Source: Lathyrus oleraceus (Eukaryota > Streptophyta > Magnoliopsida > Fabales > Fabaceae). Taken from it: DNA of 64,000 nucleotides. Location: the NCBI RefSeq assembly GCF_024323335.1, contig NC_066585.1, positions 535,612,082-535,676,081 on the forward strand. The letters are read 5' to 3'. Both the position numbers and the translations under genes were made by a program. Position 1 is the first letter of the stretch, and each line of letters begins with the position of its first letter. The notes beneath the pieces are model-generated. The model saw only the letters and a list, made by a program, of their open reading frames with translations, did no database searches and was not told the origin of the DNA. This document shows positions 33,188 to 45,533 of the stretch, piece after piece.

Positions 33188-34280
33188 TCAGCCCAAAACC
33201 TATATCAAAACAATGCAGCCAACCTTCATCAAAGCTTCATCAAACCTTAATTCTGCAATCTTCTAAAGCATATGGCAATCCTACCTCAGCCCAAAAACCT
33301 TGCAGCAGTCCATTGCCACATCAAACCTGCAGCAGCAGGTCATAATAATGCATTAGCCCACAAACACAGTCTGCCACATCAAACACATTCAACAAAAATC
33401 CATAAAGAAAACCAATCAAATGTGAAAATCACAACTCACAAATTACCATTTTACTGTAGTGAAAAAATATACAATTGGCAAGCCAGTAAAGGTAAAAACA
33501 CAACATTTCACAACAGACTAAAAAACACAACAAGCAAATGAGACAAAGAAGGTACATAATGCAGTTTGCTTTTTAGAAGAGAAACACGAAAGTAGACAAG
33601 CATTTTGTTAAGCAAGCAAGGTCTACTATCCATTTTTGGTCATAGACAACCAAAACCCTAATCATTCTTCTATTTAAACATGAGCTTATAATAGAGTTTG
33701 AGGAGTTTTTTGGGAGAGAGATGAAAAGAGGAGAAAACAAAAGCATTTTCAATGTTTTGAGTCAAAGCAAAGTGTGAATTAGAGAGAGCATAGAACCAAC
33801 TTGAGTTTTTGCTACTTTCCAGTCATCTTCTCCGGCGAAGGTAAACGTTGAACCTTCGGTTGCTTGCATTTGAGTTACTAGTGTGTAGAGGCTGACTAGG
33901 GAAACATTTCCCCTAAATTTTCAGGGACGACTGTTCTGTTTCCTTCATTTAATTTCAGTTTCTATCTTTAGGGTTTTTGCTTCATTTTCCTTCGATTCAA
34001 TCAAGTGGTTAAGTTTTGTCTCATTTGAGTCTAGGGTTCGTGATTAGTGGGCTGAGAGGTTGGGGTTAGCAAGTTTTGGGTGGTGGTTAGAGCTTCGCCG
34101 CGGCGGAGCGGGAAGAGTTCATTTTTTTTTGAATGAGGAGGGAAATGATTTTGAGATCCCTATCCCCGTTGGATTTATGGGCCTGAGTATTACTGGTTTT
34201 CTTCTTTTTACCTTCCATTTACTTTCATTACCCCCAACCCATTTCCTTTGTTGTTTTTGATCCATTATTTAAAACCTTTT

Positions 34281-34283
<3 letters not shown>
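33188..34283. other. repeat-like sequence, possible LTR/leader of a gypsy element
   Basis: No protein is recognised; frames at 33272-33541 and 34060-34260 lack any known motif and have repeat-like composition. The part at 33790-34060 (TCATCTTCTCCGGCGAAGG, then AGGGTTTTTGC..GGGTTCGTGATT) has the look of an LTR or leader, but no ends, primer site or partner LTR were found. Confidence 0.3.

Positions 34284-34313
<30 letters not shown>
34284..34313. repeat. (TA)n microsatellite
   Basis: About 30 bp of pure TA directly before a tRNA-like sequence. Confidence 0.9.
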
Positions 34314-34316
<3 letters not shown>

Positions 34317-34335
34317 TTAAGCGTGTTTATATTTT

Positions 34336-34410
34336 AGCCATATACACTTGTCCTAGTGGTTGGCCACTAGGCCTACAAGGCCATGAGTTCGAGTCCCAAT
34401 GACTCCCTTT
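34336..34410 (+). repeat. tRNA-like sequence with polymerase III A- and B-box matches
   Basis: CCTAGTGGTTGG (34353-34364) fits an A box (TRGYNNARNGG-like). GAGTTCGAGTCCC (34385-34397), about 30 bp later, fits a B box (GGTTCGANTCC). The spacing is tRNA-like, but the flanks do not fold into a full cloverleaf with an acceptor stem, so a SINE head or tRNA-derived relic is likelier than a working tRNA gene. A T-rich run follows. Confidence 0.45.
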
Positions 34411-34842
34411 TATTTATTTTCTCATGCTTTTTTATTTTATTTTTTTATACTTATTATCTTCTCATCTAATTTACTCTTATTTATTTTAGTTTTTGAACAT
34501 AGACCCTCATTGTTTTTGTCTATAGTATTTGATTTTGTCTTGTTTCAAGTCATTTGAATTATATGTAGGCTAGAATCCATGGGCTAATGAAGTCCACTTT
34601 GGTCATGATGTGTCCCCTTTTGTTTATTTTCTCATGTTTTTTATTTTTTTTTATTTTTTTTATTTTTTTTTATTTTACTTTTTATCTTCTCATCTAATTT
34701 ACCCTTATTTATTTTAGTATTTTGAACATTGACCCTCATTGTTTTTGTCTATAGTATTTGATTTTGTCTTGTTTCAAGTCATTTGAATTATATGAAGGCT
34801 AGAATCCACGGGCTAATGAAATCCACTTTGATCATGATGTGT
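34404..34842. repeat. tandem duplication of a ~210-bp unit
   Basis: CCCTTTTATTTATTTTCTCATG.. to ..CACTTTGGTCATGATGTGT (34404-34610) is repeated at 34615-34842 with T-run expansion. Both contain GAACATWGACCCTCATTGTT and TGTTTCAAGTCATTTGAATT. Confidence 0.85.
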
Positions 34843-35540
34843 TTGATTCAGGGTTGATTAAAACTTCCATACTTCAAACCTACTAATGGATGATCAAGTG
34901 TTCATCCATGGTACTTTGAAGCATGGATAGGGAGCCCCTATTTCAAATAACTTACGAGACACACTTGAAATTATCTATGCTGGTTGTAATGGGATCAAAA
35001 GGAAAATGATGAACACATATGCCTAAGATTTATAGATACCAAATGAAAATGAAGAAAATCTTCAAAGCGTATTCTCAAATGTTATAATTCTTGGCAATAT
35101 TTTCAAAAGTTGTATTTCTAACAAATATTTAAGATTTAATAATTGGTGTTGAAAATCTAACTCAGTTCCAAAACCTAGAGATACGAATGAGATTGATAAT
35201 CAACAAGAAACACCAGAAGAATTAAGAATCATAAAAAAACTCAAAATATAATAATCATGAAAAATACTTCAAAAAAAATGAGATAGAAAATAACGAGAAG
35301 GATATCACGAAAAAAATATAGATTCGTTTGAAGAATCAAATGTGTTGAACATGTGACTTCATACATGAGAGGGCGTGAATTGTGGAGGTTGGAAAAATGA
35401 TATTTTAAAACAAAACCATTATCTAAATCAGAGTTTGAATTTTTTTTCTAAAAAATATTTTGATATGCAGCGGAAAATCAAGGTAAAAAAAATAGTAAAA
35501 AGTAAAAAAGATAAGGGAAGAAAGATAACACCAAATATTT
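34843..35540. other. no recognisable feature
   Basis: AT-rich, short broken frames only. A motif TCTAACAAATATTTAAGATT near 35120 recurs near 59370 in the gag region of the Sirevirus-like element, so some of this may be eroded copia gag. Confidence 0.3.
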
Positions 35541-36030
35541 CACTACTATAAATAATATATTTTATGATAAAACTTTCACCTCACCCAATAAAAGACTGAG
35601 GGGTAAACCATAAACTCGTCACATTTTTTTTAATAAAAAATATCGTATATTCCCTCGATTGAGCTAACAACCGATGGGTAAAGTATTTAGAGGATGCACC
35701 CTAAAATTCCAACAACTATATTTTAGCATCTTTTAATTTTCTTAATTTTTTTTATGACTTATAACGTCAGTTGGACTGGAAAGCGAGGGGTAAAGTATTT
35801 AGAGGACACACATTCGAATCCCAACAACTATATTTTAGCACCTTTTAATTTTTTATAAATTGTTTTTTATGATCTATTACCTCGGTTGAGCTGGAAATCG
35901 AGGGGTAAAGTATTTATAAGACATGCCTTTAAATTCCAACAACTACATTTTATCACCTTTTAATTTTTTTATGACTTATTATATCGATTTTGCTGGAAAT
36001 CAATGTGTAAAAAAACATATTTTTTATTTT
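35541..36030 (+). mobile_element. CACTA (En/Spm) transposon terminal fragment
   Basis: Begins CACTACTATAAATAATATA, the CACTA terminal signature. It is followed by four diverged subterminal units of about 120 bp, each with TCGGTTGAGCTGGAAA.CGAGGGGTAAAGTATTTA, CCAACAACTAYATTTTA and CACCTTTTAATTTT. Such subterminal arrays are typical binding regions for the element's own DNA-binding protein. No opposite end or transposase is seen in the window. Confidence 0.65.
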
Positions 36031-36369
36031 TTATTTATGAGCAATTTGATGAAAACAATTAAGTAACGAATCTTTGTCATCCATTTATAAAGTAACAATG
36101 ATAAAAACATTGTCAACTCATCAATCCAAATGAAAAATTAGTGATCCGCATGAAACTCTCACTAGCCAATCAAAACGTGAATGCCACAACTATCCATTTT
36201 GGATGCAAAATACTGAAATTTAAACTTAACATACTGAAAATAATGATAATGAAAGTAAGATCATGAAAATATTTCAAGGTTACTTTCTTAATGAAATATT
36301 TTCTCTAGAAATTTCTTGTTAAAATGTTTAATGTTAGTTAGGAAAGCATGAAAGTAACTTATTAATGCT

Positions 36370-36600
36370 AGTTGTATCAAGTAAAATATTTAATACTATT
36401 GTTGTTGTTTTTGAAATATAATATTTAACGATTCTATTGATTTTGTTTATATGTTGTTGTTGTTATTGAGATTTAACATTTAAAGATTATATGGATTTTG
36501 TTGTTGTTGTTGTTGTTGTTATTGTTGTTGTTGTTTTTGTTGTTGAGATTTAATGTTTAAGGATTCTATTGATTTTGTTTTTGTTGTTGTTATTAATAAC
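36370..36600. repeat. GTT-rich tandem units
   Basis: Three units of roughly 70-90 bp, each with GATTYTATTGATTTTGTT and GAGATTTAAYATTTAA around runs of TTG/TTGTTG (longest 36499-36546). Confidence 0.8.
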
Positions 36601-36799
36601 ACTATTGACAATCCAACGAACCAGACCTGTAAAACCATAGAGTTGGGGTATGGGATAGAACCAAGCCAAAGGGAGGATTAAATACATGAAGAAGTATGGG
36701 ATGTCAAAGAAGAGGTCGAAGTTGAAAAAGAAAAAGAGGCGAGTGAAAAAACGAGTGACTGCTCTGTGAGGGGGGATACACTTGATAAATTGATAGACC

Positions 36800-37474
36800 A
36801 AAACTCACCCTCGAGAAGGAACAAAAAGTAAATCCTCAATGATCCTAGTCCTGGACTACCTTACTATGTCAAACCACCACATCCAATCATAAGGAAGAAA
36901 CCAAAGGTAGAAGATGAAGACAAACTTTTCAAGAAGTTCAAAAAGATGCTTGCCAAACTCCAAGTAAGTTTCTTGTTTCATGAAATATTAGAATTGATGC
37001 CTAAATAGTAAATATGTTAAATTCATGAAAGAGTTTTTGTCAAGAAAGAAAAAAACAAGTATATGTGAAACTATTGCTTTGACAAATGAGTGTAGTGCTT
37101 TACTACAAAGAAAACTTCCACCAAAGTTGAAAGATACATGAAAGTTTACCATTCTTTATACCATAAGTGAAGAAAAAATTCTGCAAGCACTATGTGATTT
37201 GGGTGCTAGTATTAACTTAATGCCTCTGAGACTAGCGAAGAAATTGAAATTGGGAGATCCGAAACCAATAAATATGACTCTTATATTGGTTGATCTCTCA
37301 ATAACTCATCTGTATAGAGTCATAGAAGATTTTCTGGTTAATGTGGATGGGTTGGTGTTTCCAGAAGATTTTGTGATAGTGGATATTAATGAAGATACTA
37401 ATGGTTCGTTAACTTTAAGAAGACCTTTCTCAGCAACTAGAAAAGCAGTGATAAATGTGGAATCATGTGATTGA
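36800..37474 (+). pseudogene. Ty3/gypsy gag end and aspartic protease fragment
   Basis: 36840-37010 reads PGLPYYVKPPHPIIRKK and FKKFKKMLAKLQ, a gag-protease linker typical of the Athila/Tat side of gypsy. The frame at 37199-37474 reads DLGASINLMPLRLAKKLKLG, the retropepsin active site (DLGAS in place of DTGAS/DSGAS, also found in this clade), then VNVDGLVFPEDFVIVDI and LRRPFSATRKAVI. Stops lie between the parts. No reverse transcriptase follows. Confidence 0.7.
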
Positions 37475-40060
37475 CCTTAAATCCAAAAATAAATAAGTAG
37501 CCTTTGACGTGTGCGATTGGACGCAACATGTTGAGGATCAGGATACTTGCTATAAATTTGAGGTAACCAAGGTTGATGAAGGAATGATCAGAGGTAAATT
37601 AACTGGCGCGATGATAACTCTTGCACATGATAAGCCTTAGGATGCATCAGTCAAGCTAATGATGGTAAATAGGCACTTAATGGGAGGTAATCCATTAGTA
37701 AATTTTAATTCTAACAATTTTAATTTCAACAATTTCATATTTCAACAAATTTCTTCCTTTCTTATTTCATAATCCAACGAAGAATGCAAGCTATAAATGA
37801 ATACTCTTTCCATTGTTTTCTTTGCATTACTTAATAAATGAGTTTGTGACTATTTGTTTCTTTCAAATATATAATTTGCAACTTTACCAATGAATAGATG
37901 AACCAAAAAGAATCACTGGATAGAAGTTGATCATCATGGAAGTTCTCTTGCAGATTGAAAGTTAAGAAAGAAATGAAAAATCAATGGACCTGTGCTCAAT
38001 CTCTAGACACCTTAGCTAGTAAGGTTTGATCCTAAACTAATTTCCATTGCTTACAATTCTTTTCATTGAGTGTATCCATGCAATTGATATTTTATAGAGT
38101 TTGAACTAGTTCCGATTTAATTTATTAGTTTGATAAATACACGCCGAGGCAGTAGTTTGCGATAAACTCCGAGCTTTTTTAAGTCAATCCATATGAAATG
38201 CTTATATCCCTTGCTAACCACTTTAAACCAAAGCCCTTTATTTCGGTGATATAGTCTTAATTATTAGCCATTGGACTTGAAAGATTAAATATTTCCACCC
38301 TTTCATTGGAGTTAGGTATAAATTTACTCTCCTTAACTTATGCAAAATAATAAGTTTCGAGTTGCTCTTAGAAGTAAGAAAAATTTAAGTTTGGGATTGG
38401 GGTACCAGAGATATTGGTCAAAATTTCAAAAAATTGGAACAAAAAATCAAGAAGTTAAAACAACTTCTTAAAAAAAGAGAAAGGTAATAGTAAGGACCAT
38501 AAAAATGTAAGTCTCTAGTACCGAAAAATCAGGAAAAGAGTTTATATGATAAAAGAAGGAGAACTAGGTACCTAACTCTAATGGTTGAAGCATACTTTTC
38601 ACAAATTGTCCTACCCAAACATAAGCCCTAACCGAGAAAGTCTTCATATAGTGTGCATTTTGATTACTTTGGTAAACTTTATTAGAAAATTTTCAAATTT
38701 AATATAAAATGCTTTTGCACGTTGATTGAGAGATTACACTGTCAACTTGAGTGAAATAATGGTGAGAAATGAAATAGCTTAAGTACTTGGCATGTTGAAG
38801 GTATTTTTTCGAATTTTCTTGATTGAATTTTGGAGCGGAAATGATGATCAGGTAACAAAAATACGGAAAAACGATGTTCATTGGTTATAGTATCACTTTG
38901 TTTTTCTGTTGAAATGTGAAGTTACTGACAAGTTACTTGAGGAAAAGTAACATATTAAGTTTCAGATTGTGATGACACTCTGTCATTACATGTTTTCGAC
39001 AATAATTAGGAGCAATTTCAGTCAAATATGGAGGCAATACAAAGCAAAAGTGCCAAAGAGATGCTAAGAATGACCAAGTGTGGAGAAAATATGGACTTAG
39101 TAAAAATTGGTAAAAAAGGCATAAAAGGACGAAAAGCCATTGGATTTTCCGTGCCCCATCCCGGGCACAATGGCATTGCATCATACCTCATCATGTACAC
39201 AATAGAAGCCATCACTGGCACAATATTTCTCATTGTGGGGGCGATGGGCATTTGTTCTAGGCTTTTCTTACGCGTTCTGGCAGCTTTAAAAGAGGATTTT
39301 TGTCATCTTTTCAAAGGTTCTGTGATTTTGAATGAAAGTGACAACAAAAGGTACAAGAACAATGATTTTGGGAGCATTGGAAGCCACTAGAAGCCATTAT
39401 GAGTAGCTAAACTCTTATAGATTATGTTTTGTTTGATGAACTTGTTTGGAACCTGTTCGATCACATGTTTAATTTGATGTTATACGAATAATTGAAGTTA
39501 TATTTTTATTTAATTGCATTTTTTCATAATGTTTCTTATCTGTGGATGCACTGATAATATGATTCTAGACGAGTAGGTATTACTGTCCCTAAGTCCATTA
39601 GTATGAACTAGGGGAATTAATCAACTTTCGTAAGTTCAATAGGGATATGATACCACTAGTAGTAGTATTTGAATTAACATAGTGTAACAACGCCTAACTT
39701 CACTTACACTGATTGAATAAGGATATGATACCTTTAGTAGAATTTAGTGATTTGTACACAAAAGGATTGAGTATAATGGCTTTGTTAATTCGCCGTGAAA
39801 ATATAATAATATTAGCATCCATATAATGCATTAAACATAAACATGGGAGAAACAAGGGATTCACATAAAACCTATTCGCTATCTCGCATTAATTTCAGAA
39901 CAAGTTTAATTTTCGCATTAAAACTCGACCCCCCCCCCCCCCCCAATATTTACTTTTATTATTCACACAATCATAGTTTTGCTAAATATAAATCCTTGTG
40001 GAGACAATATCTTTTAGTATTACTTTGACATTATCGGTACTTGTCGAGAAGTCATCACAT
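37475..40060 (+). mobile_element. probable gypsy 3' non-coding region and LTR remnant
   Basis: No protein domain after the protease. 37480-37720 still has faint gag-pol-linker-like reading. 39000-40060 resembles a gypsy LTR: GGAGGCAATACAAAGCAAAAG..GATTTTCCGTGCCCCATCCC, then GAGTAGCTAAACTC, and near the end AATCCTTGTGGAGACAATAT. A C16 run lies at 39929-39944. I could not place exact LTR ends. The 120-codon frame at 39028 lies in this LTR-like sequence and is not taken as a gene. Confidence 0.4.
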
Positions 40061-40547
40061 TGCTTGGTAAGGTGATAAAGATCCTTAAGTGAATTGTGTT
40101 TTTATTTATGATGCTTCGAAAATTTAACTTGTATGTTGATATTCAGAACTTGACATTTTCATTTTGAGCCCTCTCTTTTTTGTAGTTCTTCATCTTATGC
40201 CTTCAACTTTAAGTTATGTCATCGAGTGGAGTTTACTCTATACCCAGTCTACGCCTCTTAGGGGAGCCATTGAATTTCCCTAAGTCTCTAGTGGCGACAT
40301 CAATCAACTCGATAACCTTGTTACCATTGTCAATTGTTGGTGAATAAATAAATAATGGCAATACAATGCATCTTAAAGTCAATTACTCCAATAATAAAAC
40401 CATTTTATCAGTATATGAAGTCCAAGAAAAGAGGTTTCCTAAATCATGTGTTCTAATTCTCCTAAGATGATTGTTTGTACATCATTTCTTAATCTTTCCT
40501 TGACTTAAATAAAACGTATCATAATTTGTTGGACATGTAATTCGATG
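40061..40547. other. no recognisable feature
   Basis: Low-coding intergenic or degraded repeat sequence. Confidence 0.4.
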
Positions 40548-41140
40548 TGTGTACTGGTCAAAAAGTACAGGTGTGCGTGTTTCCCCTACAAGATCATAGA
40601 TATTTAGAGGCCTTAATAGGTATATAACTCATTTTGGTGGTGAGGGTTTTCTCATGGAGGTGAGAAGCCTTGTACAGTGGAGTTCGAGGCTATTTAAAGG
40701 ATCATCTCACATGAGGTGAAAGACTCTGTTGGTGGGCGATGCTACTAGGACTGTAGGCGGGCGGTTAGGTTGTTCGTGGTAAAGATTGTAGTGCTCTTTT
40801 AGTTGTGAAGGGCGTTCATGACTTAAGTCTTCCCCCATCTCCTTGAGAGGAGATGTATTTATAGAGGTCTCTGGGACCTAGGGTTTTCTCGGAAAGGGTC
40901 AACGCCCAGTTAGTCAATAGTGGACAGTTAAACTCCTATTTCCAAGGGAGTTGTGGGTCAATTAATGACATTGAATTTATATCTACCCTAGAAAGTGTCA
41001 TATCCCATGTTTCCCACATATGGGGAAAGGGAAGCTATAATGTGAGGTGATACCTCCCTTTGAGCGACATTCACCCGTCACCTCTCCTTTGGCAGTATAA
41101 AGGATCGCCCTAGGTGAGGCCTTTTGCAATCATAAAACTA
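40548..41140 (+). repeat. dispersed LTR-like repeat, copy 1
   Basis: About 600 bp homologous in the same orientation to 56382-56984. It has an LTR layout: TGTGTACTGGTCAAAAAGTA start, a TATTTATAGAGGTCTC TATA-like box near 40856 and CTAGGGTTTTCTCGG just after. The two copies share roughly four bases in five by eye. Confidence 0.7.
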
Positions 41141-41420
41141 CAAAATCCCTCAAGTTTGAGGCCTTTGATAAAGAAGGGTGTGTTTTTAGATCACAGATTG
41201 TGGGAGTATACCAATAACCTGTATTTTTTATCTTGAGTTTTCGACCCTCTTCGGGAAACCTGAATCTTTAGTTGCGATGCATGAAATTTAACTTGTTATG
41301 GTTCCCTCAAACATGAGCTTAGTGGGTTTTGATATTCCATATCCTTTAGGTGTCGTAATGTATGGCCTAGCTAATGGGATGCCAAGTTCTTCAGGAGAGG
41401 CATTATAATTCTCGGACAGA

Positions 41421-42000
41421 ACTTCTATCGAGCCCTCAAGCAAGATAGGTGATCTTGTCTCTGGGGTGGGATATGGGTCGCGCATCTTAGGCGTGATTTA
41501 TTGGATATGATCTTTCTCGAGGAGACACTAAGTCCCTCAGGCAGAAGTTTAGTTAGCCTAAGTTCTTTGGCATAATAATGTATTACTCGGATGATGAGAC
41601 ACTAAATCCCTCAGGCGAGGTGTTTTATCTTCATAGGAGAGACTTCTATCGAGCCCTAAAGCAAGAATGGTGATACTGTCTTTGAGGCGGGACATGGGTC
41701 GTGCCTCTTAGGCATGATTTATTGGATACGATCCCTCCCGAGGAGACAATAAGTCCCTCAAAAAGAAGTTTAGTTAGCCTAAGTTCTTAGGCATAATAAT
41801 GTATAACTCGGCTGATGATACACTAAGTCCTTTAAGTGAGGTGTTTTATCTTCACAGACGGGAGTTCTATCGAGCCCTCAAGCAAGACTGATGATCCTGT
41901 CTCTAGGGTGGGATATGGGTTGCGCCTCTAAGGTGTGATTTATTGGATATGACCCCACCCGAGGAGACACTAAGCCCTTTAGGAAGAAGTTTAGTTTGTT
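41421..42000. repeat. 221-bp tandem repeat, about 2.6 units
   Basis: Units start ACTTCTATCGAGCCCTCAAG at 41421, 41642 and 41863, each containing GGATATGGGTYGCGCCTC, CGAGGAGACACTAAGTCCCT and TTAGCCTAAGTTCTTAGGCA. The region lies directly between the LTR-like repeat and the 50-bp array. Confidence 0.9.
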
Positions 42001-42002
42001 CA

Positions 42003-42960
42003 TATTATCTTGAATGCTAGCAAGGATCTTCGTTGAGAAATCCAACATAAAGCATCACCTCGCGAGGCAGCAAGGACTCTCGTCAGGAAGTCCAACTCAA
42101 TGCATCGCCTCGAGGGGCGACAAGGACATTCGCCGAGAAGTATAGAACAATATATCACCTCGAGGGGCAGTAAGGCCCCATTGTCGAGAAGTCCAACATA
42201 ATGTATCGGCTCGAGGGGCGACAAGGACCCTCGTTAAGAAATCCAACACATTGTATCACCTCGAGGGGAGAAAATGACCTTCATCGAGAAATCTAGCATA
42301 ATGTATCACCTAGAGGGGTGGCAAGGACCCTTTTGAGATGTCCATTATAGTATTGCCTCGTGGGGTAATAAGGAGCCTTGTCAACAAGTCAAGCACAATA
42401 TATCACCTCGAGGGGCAGAAAGGACCTTGGCCGAGAAGTCCAACATAATGTATCGCCTCGAGGGGCGGAAAAGATCCTCGTCGAGAAGTATAGCACAATG
42501 TATCACCTCGAGGGGAGGCAATGACCCTCGTCGAGAATTCCAACACAATGTATCACATAGATGGGTGTCAAGGACCCTCGTCGATAACCCATCACAATGT
42601 ATCGCCCCATGGGAGGCAATGACCCTCGTCGAGAAATCAAACATAATGTATTGCCTCGAGGGGTGGCAAGGACCCTTGGTGAGAAGTCAAACATAATGTA
42701 TCCACTCGAAAGGCGACAAGGACCCTCATTGAGAAGCACAACATAAAGTATCACCTCAATGGGCGGTAGAGACCTTTATTGAGAAGTCCAACATAAAAAG
42801 TTATAGTAGGAGTCGACAAGGATCTTTGTCATGAAGTCCAGCATACTCCCATTTCCTTAAGAGGCGGCAAGGACCTTCCTTTGGAAGTCCAGCGTGTTCA
42901 TGTATTTCCTTTAAAGGTGGCAAGGATCTTCCTATGGAAGTCCAACATCTTCAATAGCAT
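42003..42960. repeat. 50-bp minisatellite, about 15 units, with a ~60-bp variant tail
   Basis: Consensus: GAGAAGTCCAACATAATGTA + TCACCTCGAGGGGCGGCAAG + GACCCTCGTC. The conserved TATC falls near 42054, 42104, 42154, 42205, 42255, 42305, 42403, 42453, 42503, 42553, 42601, 42700 and 42750, giving a 49-51 bp period. After about 42800 the unit lengthens and diverges (GGCAAGGA.CTTCCT.TGGAAGTCCA). The arrays leave long open frames on both strands that are not genes. Confidence 0.92.
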
Positions 42961-43465
42961 ATGGGTTGTTCTAGCATTTCGTGTACATTTTGTGGAAACT
43001 TAAAAAGATTGAGCGCCTCATTAAAACCCCTACTCATGCACGGGAAATAAGTGACACTCATTATTTAAAGCCAAACTTAATGAGTTCCTAAAGATATTAC
43101 AAACAACAGAGACAATAGCTTGCCTTAATCAACATAAATAGTAAAAAGATATTGCATTTGTCCCGCCTCTTGGCATTGTCATGGGTTTTGCTTGATGAAT
43201 TTGTGCTATATTTGTCAACCCATGCTTTGATATTCACGATGTAGTGTGCCACGTCTTGCCTATTTGCAGGTGACTTGCTATCCTTTAGTTTTTTTCCTAA
43301 TAAATCACTTATTTTCGAGCTTGTGCTACGACATACTTTGGCATCCTTGCTTAGTTATAAAAATCATTTGTATCATCACTACTTCAATATCATAAACAAA
43401 AATCTCAGTCTAAAAGGTTTAAGAGTCTGCTTTCGGATTTGAGCTCTCATGTATGGTAAAATCAC

Positions 43466-43548
<83 letters not shown>

Positions 43549-44357
43549 CTAACAATTATAAACCATACTTATCAACTATTTCGATTAAGATTTGAGATTA
43601 TTGAAATATCTCACATTCAAACTAGTCAATAATTAATAGGGACTGCAACAATTGGTACCATTTGTTTGACATATATTAGCCTGACTGTCCCATTCAACTA
43701 CACCTTACACATTGGTACAAAACATAACATACTTTAGGTAACTGAACTAGCTAGTATACCTCATTTTATAATAAATATAGCCACTAACCTTACTACTTTA
43801 TAATCAATCTCTAAATCTTAACTTCTTGCAAGCTAGTCAAATTTTACTCAAAGCAGCAGTGCCCGTATAATAGAGGCTGCAAGTTTATGTGCACAAATAG
43901 AAGGATATTATCTCCTCAATCATATCAATGAGCAGGAATATCATTGGTTACCTTTATAACATAACATAATTATATGCTCCATGTCATGTGCATATCCTGC
44001 TTCCAACCTCATCTAAACAAGTACACTCTGGCTTGTGTTCATATACTTGAATATACAAGGAAGACATATTTTCTTTATATTACTAGCAAGATAGAGAGAT
44101 AAGAGTATTTATCTTCTCATCATCTATATTTTCCTTGAGTATGCAAAACACACAGAATCTAGAACTCCAATAGTGGACTTAATCAAACAGAAATGCACAT
44201 TAGAATATTCAGGATGCAATGACCAATTTGTTCGCGTCTTATCGCATTCAGTATGCAAATGTAAGCATGCAAATACATATCAAAATAAAGTAACACCGAG
44301 ACCTTCGATAATCTTGTCGCGAAATGATTGCAAAATGAATTAGCACACTAATCTTTG
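42961..44357. other. no gene recognised; includes (TA)n tract
   Basis: Only short frames without motifs. A pure TA run of 80 bp lies at 43468-43547. The start (CCTCATTAAAACCCC near 43016) may still belong to the retroelement that holds the tandem arrays. Confidence 0.5.
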
Positions 44358-44700
44358 TTAGAAGTTGTAATTCAATATTCTTTCAAAAGCTAGCATCCGA
44401 CTATGTCGAAATCGCTAGTCGAGGTATATGAGTCATCTGTATTCGACTAAATCAAATACAACATATATTTGTTATGTCGAAATGTAATTTGTAGTTTTGC
44501 ATTTTACATTGTGTACATTTGGGACTTGGATGGATTTGTATAGTTTTGGGAATGTGATTTAGTTGCCTATATAAAGGTTGTATGATGTAAATCCTAATAA
44601 CAACTTCACTTAATAATATTTATTTTCTCTCTTTGGTCTCTTATTTTTCTTCCATCTATTTTGAAAAACCTTTTATTCTAACCATCTTCTTAACCAGTGA
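44358..44700 (+). mobile_element. possible solo copia LTR fragment
   Basis: TGTTAGAAGTTGTAATTC opens an LTR-like stretch with CCTATATAAAGG (about 44560, a TATA box) and a CTCTCTTTGGTCTC leader. TATGTCGAAAT motifs occur twice. The 3' end is not identified and there is no coding region next to it. Confidence 0.35.
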
Positions 44701-45533
44701 TACTTAATTTAAGGTCTAAAATCCTAAGTTAATTACAAATTATGAAGCACTTTTGTATATAGAAACATATACCTTCCAAATTAAAGGATTTCAAATGTCA
44801 AGGGAAATTATACCAGGGAGGAGTATTTTATGGTTATATACTCCCTAAAACTCCCGTGATTCTAACAAATAATTTCCTTCTGTTATTAATTTTCCAAGGA
44901 ACTGATAATTTCTCGTTAAATTGTCTCTGATAACTAGTTCCACTCAGACATGTTAGAAAGAAAGACCAGTCTAAACTAGAAACCAAACACATGACATGGA
45001 CATTGGTAGTCATTGTATTTTTCTCCATAATATACCTTTATTGGACAACATGTGGGTTGACGAATTAAGCCATAAATGATATAATGTGCAAAGATCTTAT
45101 AAATTTAGATATCTAAAGAATTCTAAAGAATAATATCAACTATTATTCTCTATCAAGTGGGAGAATTTAACATGTCAATTGTATAAAAATGGGATCTAAT
45201 ATTATTTATTTAATATAATATTATATTATGGAGATTTATATTGAGAATATTATAGTCTTATGCTTGTGATATATCATCAATATTAATTAAATTAGAGTCT
45301 TATATTTTTTCGCCGCGTGTAACATAATATGTTTCTCAGACGTGTGTAGTTATATTTGTAACATTTAAGTTTTGAGTGAGTTATTAATATATTGTATAAA
45401 ATCCTAAATTCCATTTAAAATTATATGAATTTGATCTCTCTCAAAAGATGACAAATCTTTTATATGACCAAAATATTCTTTTATGTGAAATTATCTAAAT
45501 AATGATATATTCTATTTAGGTGCAAAATATGTG

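Noticed and set aside
33272..33541. 89-codon ORF rich in His, Lys and Asn
   Set aside because: Repeat-like sequence without start context or motif; probably LTR.
39028..39390. 120-codon ORF with a hydrophobic stretch
   Set aside because: Lies in LTR-like gypsy sequence, no recognisable domain, and composition resembles non-coding repeat.
42000..42754. ORFs of 74-89 codons on both strands in the 50-bp array
   Set aside because: Open only because the repeat unit happens to lack stops in those frames.
42003..42960. Array of regularly spaced repeats resembling CRISPR
   Set aside because: Plant nuclear DNA; units are contiguous 50-bp repeats with no unique spacers and no cas genes.
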